A stretch of DNA of 64,000 bases from assembly GCA_943331005.2 (NCBI GenBank), contig CALQJX020000021.1:1-64000 (forward strand), given 5' to 3'. Both the position numbers and the translations under genes were made by a program. Position 1 is the first letter of the stretch; every line of letters begins with the position of its first letter. The notes under the pieces were generated by a model that was not told the origin of the DNA, ran no database searches, and was given only the letters and a program-made list of their open reading frames with translations. Shown piece after piece: positions 1 through 8,057 of the stretch. The DNA comes from Bordetella parapertussis (GTDB taxonomy: Bacteria; Bacteroidota; Bacteroidia; Chitinophagales; Chitinophagaceae).

Positions 1-186
1 ACTGCTGTTACTATTTTATTTTTCCCAAATCTTTCAAAGAACTTTAGCAACTACCCTTTGGCAGCGCCTTCTGCAAATGTTATGGAGTTGAACCATCCCG
101 CGGCCTTCAACCGCACATCCCGTTTATTATTAACTGAAGAACTTTTTGTTACTTTTTTGTTGCTTCCCTCATTTCGTAAGGGAGTG
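1..186 (-). other. Probable rRNA-operon leader, running off the left edge
   Basis: Read on the minus strand, this stretch lies downstream of two tandem promoters and contains no convincing protein gene. It holds a hairpin-forming segment (GTTGAA and TTCAAC arms around 86-114). Near the edge is the string GTTCTTTGAAAGATTTGGG, which resembles the boxA-like antitermination leader I associate with 16S genes of Bacteroidota. The 16S gene itself is not in the window, so the assignment rests on the promoters and this leader resemblance. It could instead be the leader of another stable RNA. Confidence 0.5.
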
Positions 187-194
187 CAAAGGTA
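165..194 (-). repeat. 30-bp direct repeat, copy 1 (promoter core P1)
   Basis: A 30-base sequence is repeated exactly at 332-361. It contains the -7 element, the initial transcribed CACTCCC and a short inverted repeat (TCCCT at 165-169, AGGGA at 179-183). Each transcript could therefore begin with a small hairpin. Confidence 0.85.
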
Positions 195-218
195 GATGGT
201 TTCTTTCAAACCGCCAAA
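180..218 (-). promoter_or_regulatory. Stable-RNA promoter P1 (proximal), Bacteroidota -33/-7 type
   Basis: On the minus strand there is TTTG at 218-215, a 20-base spacer, then TACCTTTG at 194-187, a perfect match to the TAnnTTTG -7 consensus. CACTCCC follows directly at 186-180. An A/T-rich tract lies upstream. The downstream copy of the same arrangement (P2) has an identical spacer length. The direction is leftward, out of the window. Confidence 0.75.
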
Positions 219-331
219 TTGTTTTTCAAACTTTTATTTTCGTTATAACCCGAAAATAAACCTTATCAAACACCCTTCGCAACAACAACTAAAGAACTTT
301 TTTTACTCTCTGCAACTTGCCGTTTCCGGCG

Positions 332-361
332 TCCCTCATTTCGTAAGGGAGTGCAAAGGTA
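332..361 (-). repeat. 30-bp direct repeat, copy 2 (promoter core P2)
   Basis: Identical to 165-194. The flanks differ except for a shared CCAAATTGTTT block that carries the -33 element, so the duplication appears to be maintained by promoter function. Confidence 0.85.
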
Positions 362-385
362 AGCGGTCAGTTCCGTTCTTCCAAA
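347..385 (-). promoter_or_regulatory. Stable-RNA promoter P2 (distal), duplicate of P1
   Basis: On the minus strand there is TTTG at 385-382, a 20-base spacer, TACCTTTG at 361-354 and CACTCCC at 353-347. This is the same geometry and initial transcribed sequence as P1, 167 bases upstream. Tandem promoters of this kind are typical of rRNA operons. It lies just beyond the thymidine kinase terminator. Confidence 0.75.
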
Positions 386-414
386 TTGTTTCTCAGATTT
401 CTTTGAAAAAAGTA

Positions 415-438
415 CAAAAACAGCCCCTACAGGGCTGT
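415..438 (-). terminator. Rho-independent terminator of the thymidine kinase gene
   Basis: Arms ACAGCCC (420-426) and GGGCTGT (432-438) enclose a 5-base loop. On the minus strand the hairpin is followed by five Ts (419-415). It sits about 80 bases past the tdk stop and insulates tdk from the stable-RNA promoters. Confidence 0.7.
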
Positions 439-515
439 AATGAATGGGAAAAGCTCGATCAAGATGACATATCAGATAGGCAAAAGGCATTATAGCAGCT
501 ATGCTCCTTTATATA

Positions 516-1079
516 CTACTTACAGAAGCAATGCCTGCAGCGCGGTTCATAATCGTTCTGCTCGCCCAAATGCACCAGATCTTCCTGCGCCGATTTGCGA
601 TAGGAATAACTGGCCAGGTCGCCACACTGTACACAAATAGCGTGCAGCTTGGTAATATACTCTGCACTGGCCAGCAGCTGCGGTATAGGGCCAAATGGCT
701 TACCTGTATAGTCCATATCCAGTCCGGCAACTATTACCCTTACCCCCTGCATCATCAGCTTATCTAATACCTCGGTAATACCATCGTCGAAGAATTGCGC
801 TTCATCTATACCTACCACATCTACACCAGTAGCCAATAAAAGTATATTACCCGAACTAACCACAGGTGTGCAAGGAATACGGGAATCGTTGTGCGATACT
901 ATATGCTCGCCACTATAACGGGTATCAATGGTGGGCTTGAAGATCTCTACCCGCTTGCCTGCTATCTGCACCCTCCTCAATCTGCGTATCAGCTCCTCGC
1001 TTTTGCCAGAGAACATACCTCCGCATATTACTTCCATCCATCCTTTCTGCCGGCCAAACTGGTGTGGTTCTAAAAACAT
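516..1079 (-). CDS. tdk: Thymidine kinase (type II, TK1-like)
   Basis: Phosphorylates thymidine to dTMP in the pyrimidine salvage pathway, in the cytoplasm. The 187-residue protein has the expected layout: P-loop GGMFSGKS at about 20-27, the Walker-B-like DEAQF at 92-96, and a structural zinc site formed by CVQC (149-152) and CRHC (181-184). This is the bacterial/cytosolic TK1 family, not the viral-type TK. Length and motif spacing are normal. The ATG at 1079 gives a short N-terminal lead before the conserved EVICG strand, as in other Bacteroidota TKs; an internal Met at residue 15 is the alternative. The gene appears monocistronic, with its own terminator at 415-438. Confidence 0.95.
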   Translation of the reverse strand: MFLEPHQFGRQKGWMEVICGGMFSGKSEELIRRLRRVQIAGKRVEIFKPTIDTRYSGEHIVSHNDSRIPCTPVVSSGNILLLATGVDVVGIDEAQFFDDGITEVLDKLMMQGVRVIVAGLDMDYTGKPFGPIPQLLASAEYITKLHAICVQCGDLASYSYRKSAQEDLVHLGEQNDYEPRCRHCFCK

Positions 1080-1328
1080 AACTACAATTGTGTCACTAAA
1101 ATAGTGTTTTTAGCCGGGTTATGAAAGCCAATGCGCAACTGAACTTAAACAGAGCAAAGAACAAAACAGATATACCTGCTTGTGCCTGCTGCACTTTGGA
1201 CATACGTAACTGATGCATAGCTGTTGCTGAATGAGCTAAACGAGAACAGCTATTGTAATACCTCTATACCCGGCTGCAGGCAAAACAGTTGTAACTTGCG
1301 ATCCCTATACTTAAAACAGGACTTTTCT

Positions 1329-1853
1329 ATGAAAAGGTTTTCTTCCACTACAGATGTTCTTGCCGGCTCCATTATTCCGGGCTTCGTAGCCATACTGGCA
1401 GTTGTAACTGGCATAGCCGGCTATTTCGCATCCCAAAGCGCCAAAAATGAACCTGCTGCTTACATGGGCTTTTTTGCACCTGTGTTGCTGGGCGGCCTGC
1501 TCATTACATTTTATGGCTACAAACCTTTGGGTATAACAATTACAACTGCAGAAGTAGGTATAAACCGCAAACTGGCTCCGGTGTCTATACCCTATTCAGA
1601 AATAAGCACAGTACAATTACTGGAAGATAAAGACCTGAGCGGTGCTGTACGCACCTTTGGCAACGGCGGGCTGTTTGGCTATACCGGCAAATACTACAAA
1701 AATCCGTTCGGCAGCATGACCTGGTACTGTACGCAGAGAAAGAATTACCTGCTCATAGAAAAGAAAGATAGAAAAAAGATAGTGATAACGCCAGATCAGC
1801 CACTGGATTTACTCGCATCTTTAAAGGAACATGCACCTCATCTTTTTGCATAA
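1329..1853 (+). CDS. Small membrane protein with bacterial PH-like domain
   Basis: Function unknown. From the ATG at 1329 (174 residues) the protein begins MKRFSS, followed by two hydrophobic segments (about residues 14-35 and 45-62) and a C-terminal part rich in beta strands. That part contains the GGLFGYTGKYY pattern I associate with the bacterial PH domain (bPH) family found in Bacteroidota membrane proteins. An open frame extends upstream to 1224, but the extra residues have no signal-like or conserved look, so the internal ATG is preferred. It stands alone, with no operon partner. The domain call is by resemblance only. Confidence 0.7.
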   Translation: MKRFSSTTDVLAGSIIPGFVAILAVVTGIAGYFASQSAKNEPAAYMGFFAPVLLGGLLITFYGYKPLGITITTAEVGINRKLAPVSIPYSEISTVQLLEDKDLSGAVRTFGNGGLFGYTGKYYKNPFGSMTWYCTQRKNYLLIEKKDRKKIVITPDQPLDLLASLKEHAPHLFA

Positions 1854-1940
1854 AACACAACTGTACAATTCAGTGCTGCAAACACTAGTTTGCTGATCAC
1901 TTAAAGATAAGCGAGCATCTTCTGTTAGTAAAAATTCGTC

Positions 1941-2084
1941 TTATAGCTTCTCAAACTGTATAGCCTGCATATCATTGACTGATACAAAATAATTGCCGAC
2001 AGGCAGTCTTTCTACAGATACCCGCACCTGCATGATGTAGTTACAGTCTGGGCGTCTGCATTCAGGAACCACTATTCTGCACAT
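1941..2084 (-). pseudogene. Possible remnant of a T9SS cargo C-terminal sorting domain
   Basis: A 47-codon minus-strand frame from ATG 2084 to TAA 1941 ends with SVERLPVGNYFVSV, about eight residues, then IQFEKL and stop. That looks like the last part of a type A T9SS sorting domain (an S..LPxGxYFV strand, then a short final strand ending in KL). There is no signal peptide or upstream body, and the preceding residues (PECRRPDCNY) do not resemble the domain. I read it as a decayed or deleted cargo gene. It could also be a chance frame. The remainder of the 345-base gap 1854-2198 shows nothing I recognise. Confidence 0.4.
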
Positions 2085-2198
2085 AAAAAAGATCTTCTTC
2101 ACAAAAGTGTTATTTATAGTTAGGCATATTGATACAAAGACAGATAAAATATATCCTTTACCTTGTTTACTGAAAAGCGTTTACTATCATAATACTTT

Positions 2199-3014
2199 AT
2201 GAATAAACTACAAAAATCTGCATTACTCTTTTTGCCTGCGCTGTTTGCTGCAGAGCTTTGCACGGCAAACTCAATTAATACGGACTGGGGCAAGGCGCTG
2301 GCAATATTGGCATTCATAATTATTGTGGTAGCAATCATTTTTATAGCTACGCCGATTGTAGCCAACATCAGCCGCAAATCGCCCAACAACATGCTGAACA
2401 AAACAGCATGGGCAATGACAATAATAACCAAGTTAGCTTCGATAGGAATTCTCGGGCATTTTTTCCAGGCACTTTCTTCTTACCGTTTGCTGGCTCTGCT
2501 GAGTGTGTTTCCCAATATCAGCATCAATCTGCTGCTGATGAAGGTTGAAGAAAAACTAAACGGGCGGCAGTTTCAACTTAGTTATCTCATCAGATCCATA
2601 CTCAGCATACTGGTTGCCGGTTCGTTATTTTCATTTTTCATGGGCTACAGTTTTGGCTTATTCAATTATCAGCTACTCCTGATTTTCAGTTTGCTGCTCC
2701 GGTTCGGGTTGAGTGTCTATTTTACATACAGATATCTGATCCTTGCCCCTGTAAAAAATGTTTCGTTTCCGACAGGTTGGCAACATCCGTTCATTTTTGG
2801 ATTGATGCTCCATCTGGGTGTATACTTCGCTGCAGCAGCTATGCTACTGGTTGGTCAGCTAAACTTATTAACCGATTACCCGGGCGTAGTGCTCACTTTT
2901 ATATTCGGTTCATTCCCTGCCAATGTCTTTCAGCTAATAGGTACTGCTACCTGCGGTCCTATAGCCTATGCAGTGTTTATGAATAAAGCAAAGCGCAGCG
3001 GAACAGGTGATTAG
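2199..3014 (+). CDS. Integral membrane protein of unknown function
   Basis: A 271-residue protein with an N-terminal hydrophobic, signal-like segment (LLFLPALFAAELCTA) and about six further hydrophobic segments spread over the rest of the chain. I do not recognise a family. There are no obvious charged catalytic residues within the membrane segments. The start ATG at 2199 is the first in the frame. The gene is monocistronic and convergent with cphA, and the two are separated by a very strong hairpin at 3037-3080. Nothing in the sequence links it to cyanophycin metabolism apart from proximity. Confidence 0.65.
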   Translation: MNKLQKSALLFLPALFAAELCTANSINTDWGKALAILAFIIIVVAIIFIATPIVANISRKSPNNMLNKTAWAMTIITKLASIGILGHFFQALSSYRLLALLSVFPNISINLLLMKVEEKLNGRQFQLSYLIRSILSILVAGSLFSFFMGYSFGLFNYQLLLIFSLLLRFGLSVYFTYRYLILAPVKNVSFPTGWQHPFIFGLMLHLGVYFAAAAMLLVGQLNLLTDYPGVVLTFIFGSFPANVFQLIGTATCGPIAYAVFMNKAKRSGTGD

Positions 3015-3036
3015 CATCTATCGTCAGCGGTTTCTA

Positions 3037-3080
3037 TTAAACTGGAAAGTGCCACATTTCTGTGGCACTTTCCAGTTTAA
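3037..3080. terminator. Bidirectional terminator, perfect 20-bp stem
   Basis: Arms at 3037-3056 and 3061-3080 are exact reverse complements with a TTTC loop at 3057-3060. The arms begin TTAAACTGG and end in CCAGTTTAA, so A/T-rich ends are offered on both strands. It lies between the convergent genes 2199-3014 (+) and cphA (-) and suits both. Confidence 0.85.
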
Positions 3081-3155
3081 GCAACGCAGTAAAATATTGA
3101 AATAGAAATCAATTGCAGCAGTTCTGGCGTGGCAATTGGTTCCCTGCTTTGTCTC

Positions 3156-5777
3156 TTATACATGCAAACCGTCTTCTTTTGCTTTGTAGTGCTTTACCTG
3201 CTCCAGTGCATCGGGCACCACATCGCTCGTAATAACTATGAAACTGTCTTTTACAGCATTCCTGAATGCAAAATCAATTGCTTCAGTTTCATTCATGATG
3301 ACGGTGATCTTCTTAGCCGGATCTATATTGTGTATGCCTTTTTTCATCAGATCAACGATCTCCTGTTCCGACCTCCCTCTCAGGTTTCTGTCCTGCCTGA
3401 TGATGATCTCGTCAAAAACTTTAGCAGCAGCCTCGCCCAGTGATATGATATCTTCATCGCGCCTGTCGCCAACACCGGCTATGATACCCACTTTCACAGT
3501 AGCATCAACCGACTTCACAAACTTACCTATAGCCAGCAAGCCATGCGTATTGTGGGCATAATCTATCATTACCGAATAATTGCGGAAATGGAACATGTTC
3601 ATGCGGCCCGGAGTGAGTGCAGGAGAAGGCAGGAAAGTCTGCAATGCCTGACGGATATCTTCCATCTTAAAATCCTGCACATACACGGCAAGAATAGCCG
3701 CCAGCACATTGGCAATATTGAACTCTGCCATACCCGAAAATGTGAGCGGTATATTGGTAACCTGCTCTACCCTTATCTTCCAGGTACCTTTCAGAATGGT
3801 CACATAGCCATTCTCGTATATTGCTGCTAACCCACCTTTGGCACAATGCCTTTTGATGCGGAGGCTGTTTTCATTCAGCGAGAAGAATGCCACATTACAG
3901 TCGAGTTCCTTATGCATTTCATATACCAGATCATCATCGGCATTGAGTATAGAATAGCCTTTGCGGAAAACAGTATTCGGCACAACTGCTTTTACCCTTG
4001 CCAGCTTCTCTATTGTGTCTATGCCACCCAAACCCATGTGGTCTTCTGCCACATTGGTCACTACGGCCACATCGCAGTTATGAAAGCCTAGACCTGCACG
4101 TAGTATTCCACCGCGTGCGCACTCCAGTACAGCATAGTTTACAGTAGGGTCGCGCAAAACGAACTCAGCAGAAACAGGCCCTGTGCAGTCGCCCTTCATC
4201 ATCATCTGGTTTTGTATGTACACACCATCGGTGGTGGTATAGCCAACCTTAAAGCCTGTTTGCTTGGCTATGTGGGCTATGAGCCTTGTGGTAGTGGTCT
4301 TGCCATTGGTGCCAGATACTGCAATAATGGGTATACGAGCCGATGAGCCGGGAGGATATAACATATCTATGACCGGTTCTGCAACATTTCTCGGCAACCC
4401 TTCTGTGGGATCGAGATGCATACGGAAACCCGGAGCTGCATTTACTTCAAGCACAGCACCTCCGTTTTCGCTTATAGGCGTAGAAAGGTCGTTGGCCATA
4501 ATGTCTATACCGCAAATATCCAGCCCTATGATGCGCGCAATACGCTCGCACATAAAAATATTGGAAGGATGGACAATATCCGTAACATCAGTTGCGGTAC
4601 CACCTGTACTCAGGTTGGCGGTAGGTTTCAGCCATAGCTCTTCTTTATCTTTCAGGACCGTATCAAGCGTGTAATGCTTTTTCTCCAGTATATCCATTGT
4701 AAAGGCATCTACCTTAATAGCAGTAAGTACCTTTTCATGTCCATATCCTCTGCGCGGATCGCTGTTCACTATATCTATCAACTCTTTGATAGTATGCAGA
4801 CCATCTCCGATAATAGCTGCAGGCGTACGCAATGCTGCTGCAACAAACTTATAATTGACCACCAACACCCTGAAGTCTCTGCCGGTAATGAACCTTTCGC
4901 AAATAACAGCACGACCATATACCTTTGCTGCATTGAGCCCGGTCACAGCATCTTCCCACGTAAGAATGTTAGTGGTAGCGCCTTTGCCGTGATTGCCGTT
5001 TACCGGTTTTGTTACAATAGGATAACCGATCTTATCTATCGCGCTTTTCAGATCATCCTCATCATACACAATTCTGCCACGTGGCACCGGAATCTCTGAT
5101 GCTTCGAGCAAATTTTTAGTTTCTTCCTTATCGCAGGCGATCTCTACTGCTATACTGCTGGTAGTACTGGCTATTGTGGCCTGTACCCTGCATTGATTGA
5201 TGCCATAACCCAGCTGCACCAGCGAATGCTTGTTAAGTCGGATGTATGGTATCTTCCGCTTTATAGCCTCATCAACAATTGATCCTGTACTAGGGCCAAG
5301 TCGTTCATCTTCGCGTATCTCGCGAAGGGTTTGAATATCAGCAGCGAGATCGTAATCCTGTCCGTCTATTAAAGCCTGAGCGATCTTTACGGCCGCTTTT
5401 GCTGTGTATACTCCTGCTTTTGCTTCCAGATAAGAGAACACTACATGGTACACACCCGGATCTTTGGTCTCGCGTGTGCGACCGAAGCCGGTGTCCATAC
5501 CGGCCAGCGTTTGCAGCTCCAATGCAATATGCTCTATGACATGGCCCATCCAGGTACCTTCTTCAATTCTCTGAAAAAACCCTCCCTGCACTCCTTCCGA
5601 ACATCTGTGCTCGAATAATGTGGGCATAAATGCTTTTATCCTGTCCAGAAAACCAGCTATCTTATCTGTAGGTTTTTGTTCCAGCTCCTCAAGATCCAGC
5701 AGCATCACTATAAGTTTATGCCTGCTCACCGACCAGAAGTTCGGTCCGCACATGGTCTTTATATCAAGTATTTTCAT
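3156..5777 (-). CDS. cphA: Cyanophycin synthetase
   Basis: Polymerises aspartate and arginine into cyanophycin (multi-L-arginyl-poly-L-aspartate), an intracellular nitrogen, carbon and energy store, using ATP. The 873-residue protein has the full three-part layout. The N-terminal domain begins with GPNFWS. An ATP-grasp domain (about 210-470) adds Asp, with KPVNGNHGKG at 257-266 and EVNAAPGFRMH at 444-454. A MurE/Mur-ligase-like domain (about 480-873) adds Arg, with P-loop GTNGKTTTT at 489-497. The ATG at 5777 is preferred over an in-frame TTG nine bases upstream, because family members start MKIL directly before the GPN(F/Y)WS motif. It is divergent from cphB with about 200 bases between, followed by the isoaspartyl peptidase gene. 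No frameshift or missing key motif is seen. Confidence 0.95.
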   Translation of the reverse strand: MKILDIKTMCGPNFWSVSRHKLIVMLLDLEELEQKPTDKIAGFLDRIKAFMPTLFEHRCSEGVQGGFFQRIEEGTWMGHVIEHIALELQTLAGMDTGFGRTRETKDPGVYHVVFSYLEAKAGVYTAKAAVKIAQALIDGQDYDLAADIQTLREIREDERLGPSTGSIVDEAIKRKIPYIRLNKHSLVQLGYGINQCRVQATIASTTSSIAVEIACDKEETKNLLEASEIPVPRGRIVYDEDDLKSAIDKIGYPIVTKPVNGNHGKGATTNILTWEDAVTGLNAAKVYGRAVICERFITGRDFRVLVVNYKFVAAALRTPAAIIGDGLHTIKELIDIVNSDPRRGYGHEKVLTAIKVDAFTMDILEKKHYTLDTVLKDKEELWLKPTANLSTGGTATDVTDIVHPSNIFMCERIARIIGLDICGIDIMANDLSTPISENGGAVLEVNAAPGFRMHLDPTEGLPRNVAEPVIDMLYPPGSSARIPIIAVSGTNGKTTTTRLIAHIAKQTGFKVGYTTTDGVYIQNQMMMKGDCTGPVSAEFVLRDPTVNYAVLECARGGILRAGLGFHNCDVAVVTNVAEDHMGLGGIDTIEKLARVKAVVPNTVFRKGYSILNADDDLVYEMHKELDCNVAFFSLNENSLRIKRHCAKGGLAAIYENGYVTILKGTWKIRVEQVTNIPLTFSGMAEFNIANVLAAILAVYVQDFKMEDIRQALQTFLPSPALTPGRMNMFHFRNYSVMIDYAHNTHGLLAIGKFVKSVDATVKVGIIAGVGDRRDEDIISLGEAAAKVFDEIIIRQDRNLRGRSEQEIVDLMKKGIHNIDPAKKITVIMNETEAIDFAFRNAVKDSFIVITSDVVPDALEQVKHYKAKEDGLHV

Positions 5778-5921
5778 GACGTTCAAATTTTAGCTTTTGA
5801 AGATACATACTTTCAGATAGAATCTGTAGTCATTAATAAAGTATAGCGCTTTATGATGCAAACAGGGCAAGGAAATACCTGTTGTATCCTCTTACTTTGA
5901 GTTTATCAACCAGTTTGTCGG

Positions 5922-5950
5922 TTGCAGTTTGGTGAAAAATCTTACTTTCG
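5922..5950 (+). promoter_or_regulatory. Probable cphB promoter
   Basis: TTG at 5922-5924, an 18-base spacer, then TACTTTCG at 5943-5950, one base off the TAnnTTTG -7 consensus. If used, transcription starts around 5955. That rules out the in-frame TTG at 5922 as the start codon and favours the GTG at 5982. Confidence 0.5.
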
Positions 5951-5981
5951 CCGTTTTACTATTTTATTAAATAAGCAACAG

Positions 5982-6851
5982 GTGGCATTTCCTCTAGGGT
6001 ATTTAGTAGCAGTTGGCGGCGCAGAAGACAAAGGGACCGACCTTGAAAAGGGTATCGTACATAGAAACCGTCTTAATTTTTTCGAATTAGGCATCCTTAA
6101 AAATATTGTCTCTCTCATTGGCGCCGACGGGCCATCGGTAGAGGTAATAACCACTGCATCATCTATACCGGATGAGGTAGCACCAAACTATAAAGACGCT
6201 TTTGAGAAACTGGGGTGCCTGAATGTAGGGCACATGCGTATCCGCAATCGCGAAGATGCTGCTTTACCAGAATACATGGACCGACTGAACGCATGTAACT
6301 GTATCATGTTTTCGGGAGGCAACCAACTGAGATTATCCTCCATTTTCGGGGGCACCAATTTTCTCGACCGACTTATAGAACGCTACCAAGAAGGTAACTT
6401 CCTGATAGCCGGCACCAGTGCCGGAGCTATGGCCATGAGTAACACCATGATCTATGAAGGTAATGCTGCCCTTGCACACCTGAAGGGCGAAGTGAAAATG
6501 ACCAGCGGACTGGGGCTGATGCAACATGCTATCATCGATTCTCACTTCGACCAGCGAGGCCGCTTCAACAGGCTGGCACAGGCTGTGGCTGCACAACCGG
6601 GTGCAATAGGCGTTGGCCTGGGCGAAGACACCGGTATCGTTGTGGCTCACGGACATGAACTGACTGCAATAGGTTCGGGAAGTGTGGTTATAATAGATGG
6701 CAAAAACATAGAGTACAATAGTATAGGCGATATAGAATTCGGTATGCCGATCTCTGTTGAAAATTTCACGGTGCACATTATGTCTAAAGGAGATACCTAT
6801 GACGTGAACACCAGGAAATTCAAGGGTGCTGATACGCTGATACACCACTAA
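5982..6851 (+). CDS. cphB: Cyanophycinase
   Basis: Serine peptidase (family S51) that releases beta-Asp-Arg dipeptides from cyanophycin in the cytoplasm. Seen in the 289-residue protein: GYLVAVGGAEDK at the N-terminus, SGGNQ (about 111-115), the nucleophile motif GTSAGAM with Ser at about 146, and DSHFDQRGR, all in the order expected for CphB. Length fits the family. The GTG at 5982 is chosen because it lies directly before the conserved N-terminal strand, and because the probable promoter overlaps the only upstream alternative (TTG 5922). It is transcribed away from cphA and convergently with the isoaspartyl peptidase gene, with only 24 bases between stops. Separate transcription from cphA would allow synthesis and breakdown to be controlled independently; that is inference. 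Confidence 0.93.
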   Translation: MAFPLGYLVAVGGAEDKGTDLEKGIVHRNRLNFFELGILKNIVSLIGADGPSVEVITTASSIPDEVAPNYKDAFEKLGCLNVGHMRIRNREDAALPEYMDRLNACNCIMFSGGNQLRLSSIFGGTNFLDRLIERYQEGNFLIAGTSAGAMAMSNTMIYEGNAALAHLKGEVKMTSGLGLMQHAIIDSHFDQRGRFNRLAQAVAAQPGAIGVGLGEDTGIVVAHGHELTAIGSGSVVIIDGKNIEYNSIGDIEFGMPISVENFTVHIMSKGDTYDVNTRKFKGADTLIHH

Positions 6852-6875
6852 TACCTAACCACACTACTGCTAAGA

Positions 6876-7799
6876 TCATTTATAGATCTTCACTTCATTA
6901 ATGCCTGCACTGTTGGCACATGCCCTATACATGCCCTCACTATTGAACGGCATTTCTATGTTACCATGCCTGTCTATGGCAATCAATCCGCCCTCTCCGC
7001 CCATCTTCACCAGCTTGTCCTGCACTACTATGTCGCAGGCTTCTTTGAGTGACAAACCCTTGTATTCTATCAGGCAGGAAATATCGTGCGCGACTACTGC
7101 TCTCAGAAAAAACTCTCCGTGACCTGTGCAGGAAATGGCGCAGGTATCGTTGTTGGCATAGGTGCCGGCACCAAATACAGGGCTATCGCCGATCCTGCCA
7201 AACTTTTTATTGGTCATACCACCGGTGCTTGTTCCTGCTGCAAGATTACCGTGTTTATCTAGTGCTACAGCGCCTACTGTACCGAACTTTTTATCTGTAT
7301 GATCGAGCTGAACACGGTCTTCTTTGAGCGCCTCCTGCCACTGTTTGTAACGCTGCTCTGTATAAAAATAGCTATCCTCTTCGAACGCCAGATTTTGCAG
7401 CCGGGCAAACTGTTGCGCCCCTGCGCCACAGAGCATAACATGCTCACTTTGCTCCATAATGGCACGTGCCAGTTTTATTGGGTTTCTGACACCTGAAACA
7501 CCGCAGGCAGCACCTGCATTCATACCAACACCTGAAGCAATAGCAGCATCCATTTCGTGCCCGCCATCGTGGTTGAATACCGATCCCCTACCTGCATTGA
7601 ACAACGGAAAATCTTCCAGCACTGTAATGGCAACTTCAACCGCATCGAGACTGGTGCCACCTTCATTTAGAATTTTGTATCCTGCATCCAGCGCATGCTG
7701 CAAACCGCCCTCATATTGTTGCTGCAGTTCGGCAGTCATAGTGCTGCGCAAAATGGTACCGGCTCCGCCGTGAATGGCTATAGAAAAATTGCTGTTCAT
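6876..7799 (-). CDS. iaaA: Isoaspartyl peptidase / plant-type L-asparaginase (Ntn hydrolase)
   Basis: Threonine N-terminal-nucleophile hydrolase that cleaves beta-aspartyl dipeptides and often asparagine. Seen: IAIHGGAG at the start, the autoprocessing site KFG/TVGAVALD with nucleophile Thr174, then GTSTGGMTNK, RIGDSPVFGAGTYA and SCTGHGE. All are hallmarks of the family, and 307 residues is the usual length. No signal peptide is visible, so it is probably cytoplasmic. Next to cphA and cphB the natural role is hydrolysis of beta-Asp-Arg, the cyanophycinase product, to Asp plus Arg. This substrate is inferred from context; general isoaspartyl peptide turnover is the alternative. Confidence 0.92.
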   Translation of the reverse strand: MNSNFSIAIHGGAGTILRSTMTAELQQQYEGGLQHALDAGYKILNEGGTSLDAVEVAITVLEDFPLFNAGRGSVFNHDGGHEMDAAIASGVGMNAGAACGVSGVRNPIKLARAIMEQSEHVMLCGAGAQQFARLQNLAFEEDSYFYTEQRYKQWQEALKEDRVQLDHTDKKFGTVGAVALDKHGNLAAGTSTGGMTNKKFGRIGDSPVFGAGTYANNDTCAISCTGHGEFFLRAVVAHDISCLIEYKGLSLKEACDIVVQDKLVKMGGEGGLIAIDRHGNIEMPFNSEGMYRACANSAGINEVKIYK

Positions 7800-7899
7800 C
7801 TGTGTGTAAAGAAATGAATTTAATACGTGTATTGAGAATGATCGTGTAATATTTAATAGAACAGATTTTGTTTCCTTTCACATTTTAAGCTAAAACCCT

Positions 7900-7931
7900 T
7901 GTTCGAATAGCCAATTTTCAAAATTCGAACA
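7900..7931. repeat. Inverted repeat in the iaaA / GEVED-gene intergenic region
   Basis: TGTTCGAAT (7900-7908) and ATTCGAACA (7923-7931) are perfect 9-base inverted arms around a 14-base centre. The element lies between two divergent genes, about 100 bases from iaaA and 125 from the GEVED gene. It lacks a T-run, so a regulator binding site is more likely than a terminator. No regulator is identified. Confidence 0.5.
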
Positions 7932-8057
7932 GCTCACACAGCACGTTGAAACAGTACATATATCAACCAAGAGTTAATAATGGAATAAAAATCTTAATGT
8001 AATTGTACAATTATTCATAAATGATAGTAATTTTAAATCTACAATAAAATAGAAAAC

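Noticed and set aside
165..361. Two identical repeats that might begin a CRISPR array
   Set aside because: Only two copies, 137 bases apart, and each contains a promoter core; spacing and content do not fit CRISPR.
196..495. Plus-strand frame of 99 codons at the left end
   Set aside because: It runs through the stable-RNA promoters and the tdk terminator and resembles no protein.
1224..1328. N-terminal extension of the PH-like membrane protein
   Set aside because: The residues are not hydrophobic or conserved-looking, and the internal ATG directly precedes the membrane segments.
5778..5786. TTG at 5786 as the cphA start
   Set aside because: The ATG nine bases downstream gives the normal family N-terminus, and ATG is the stronger start.
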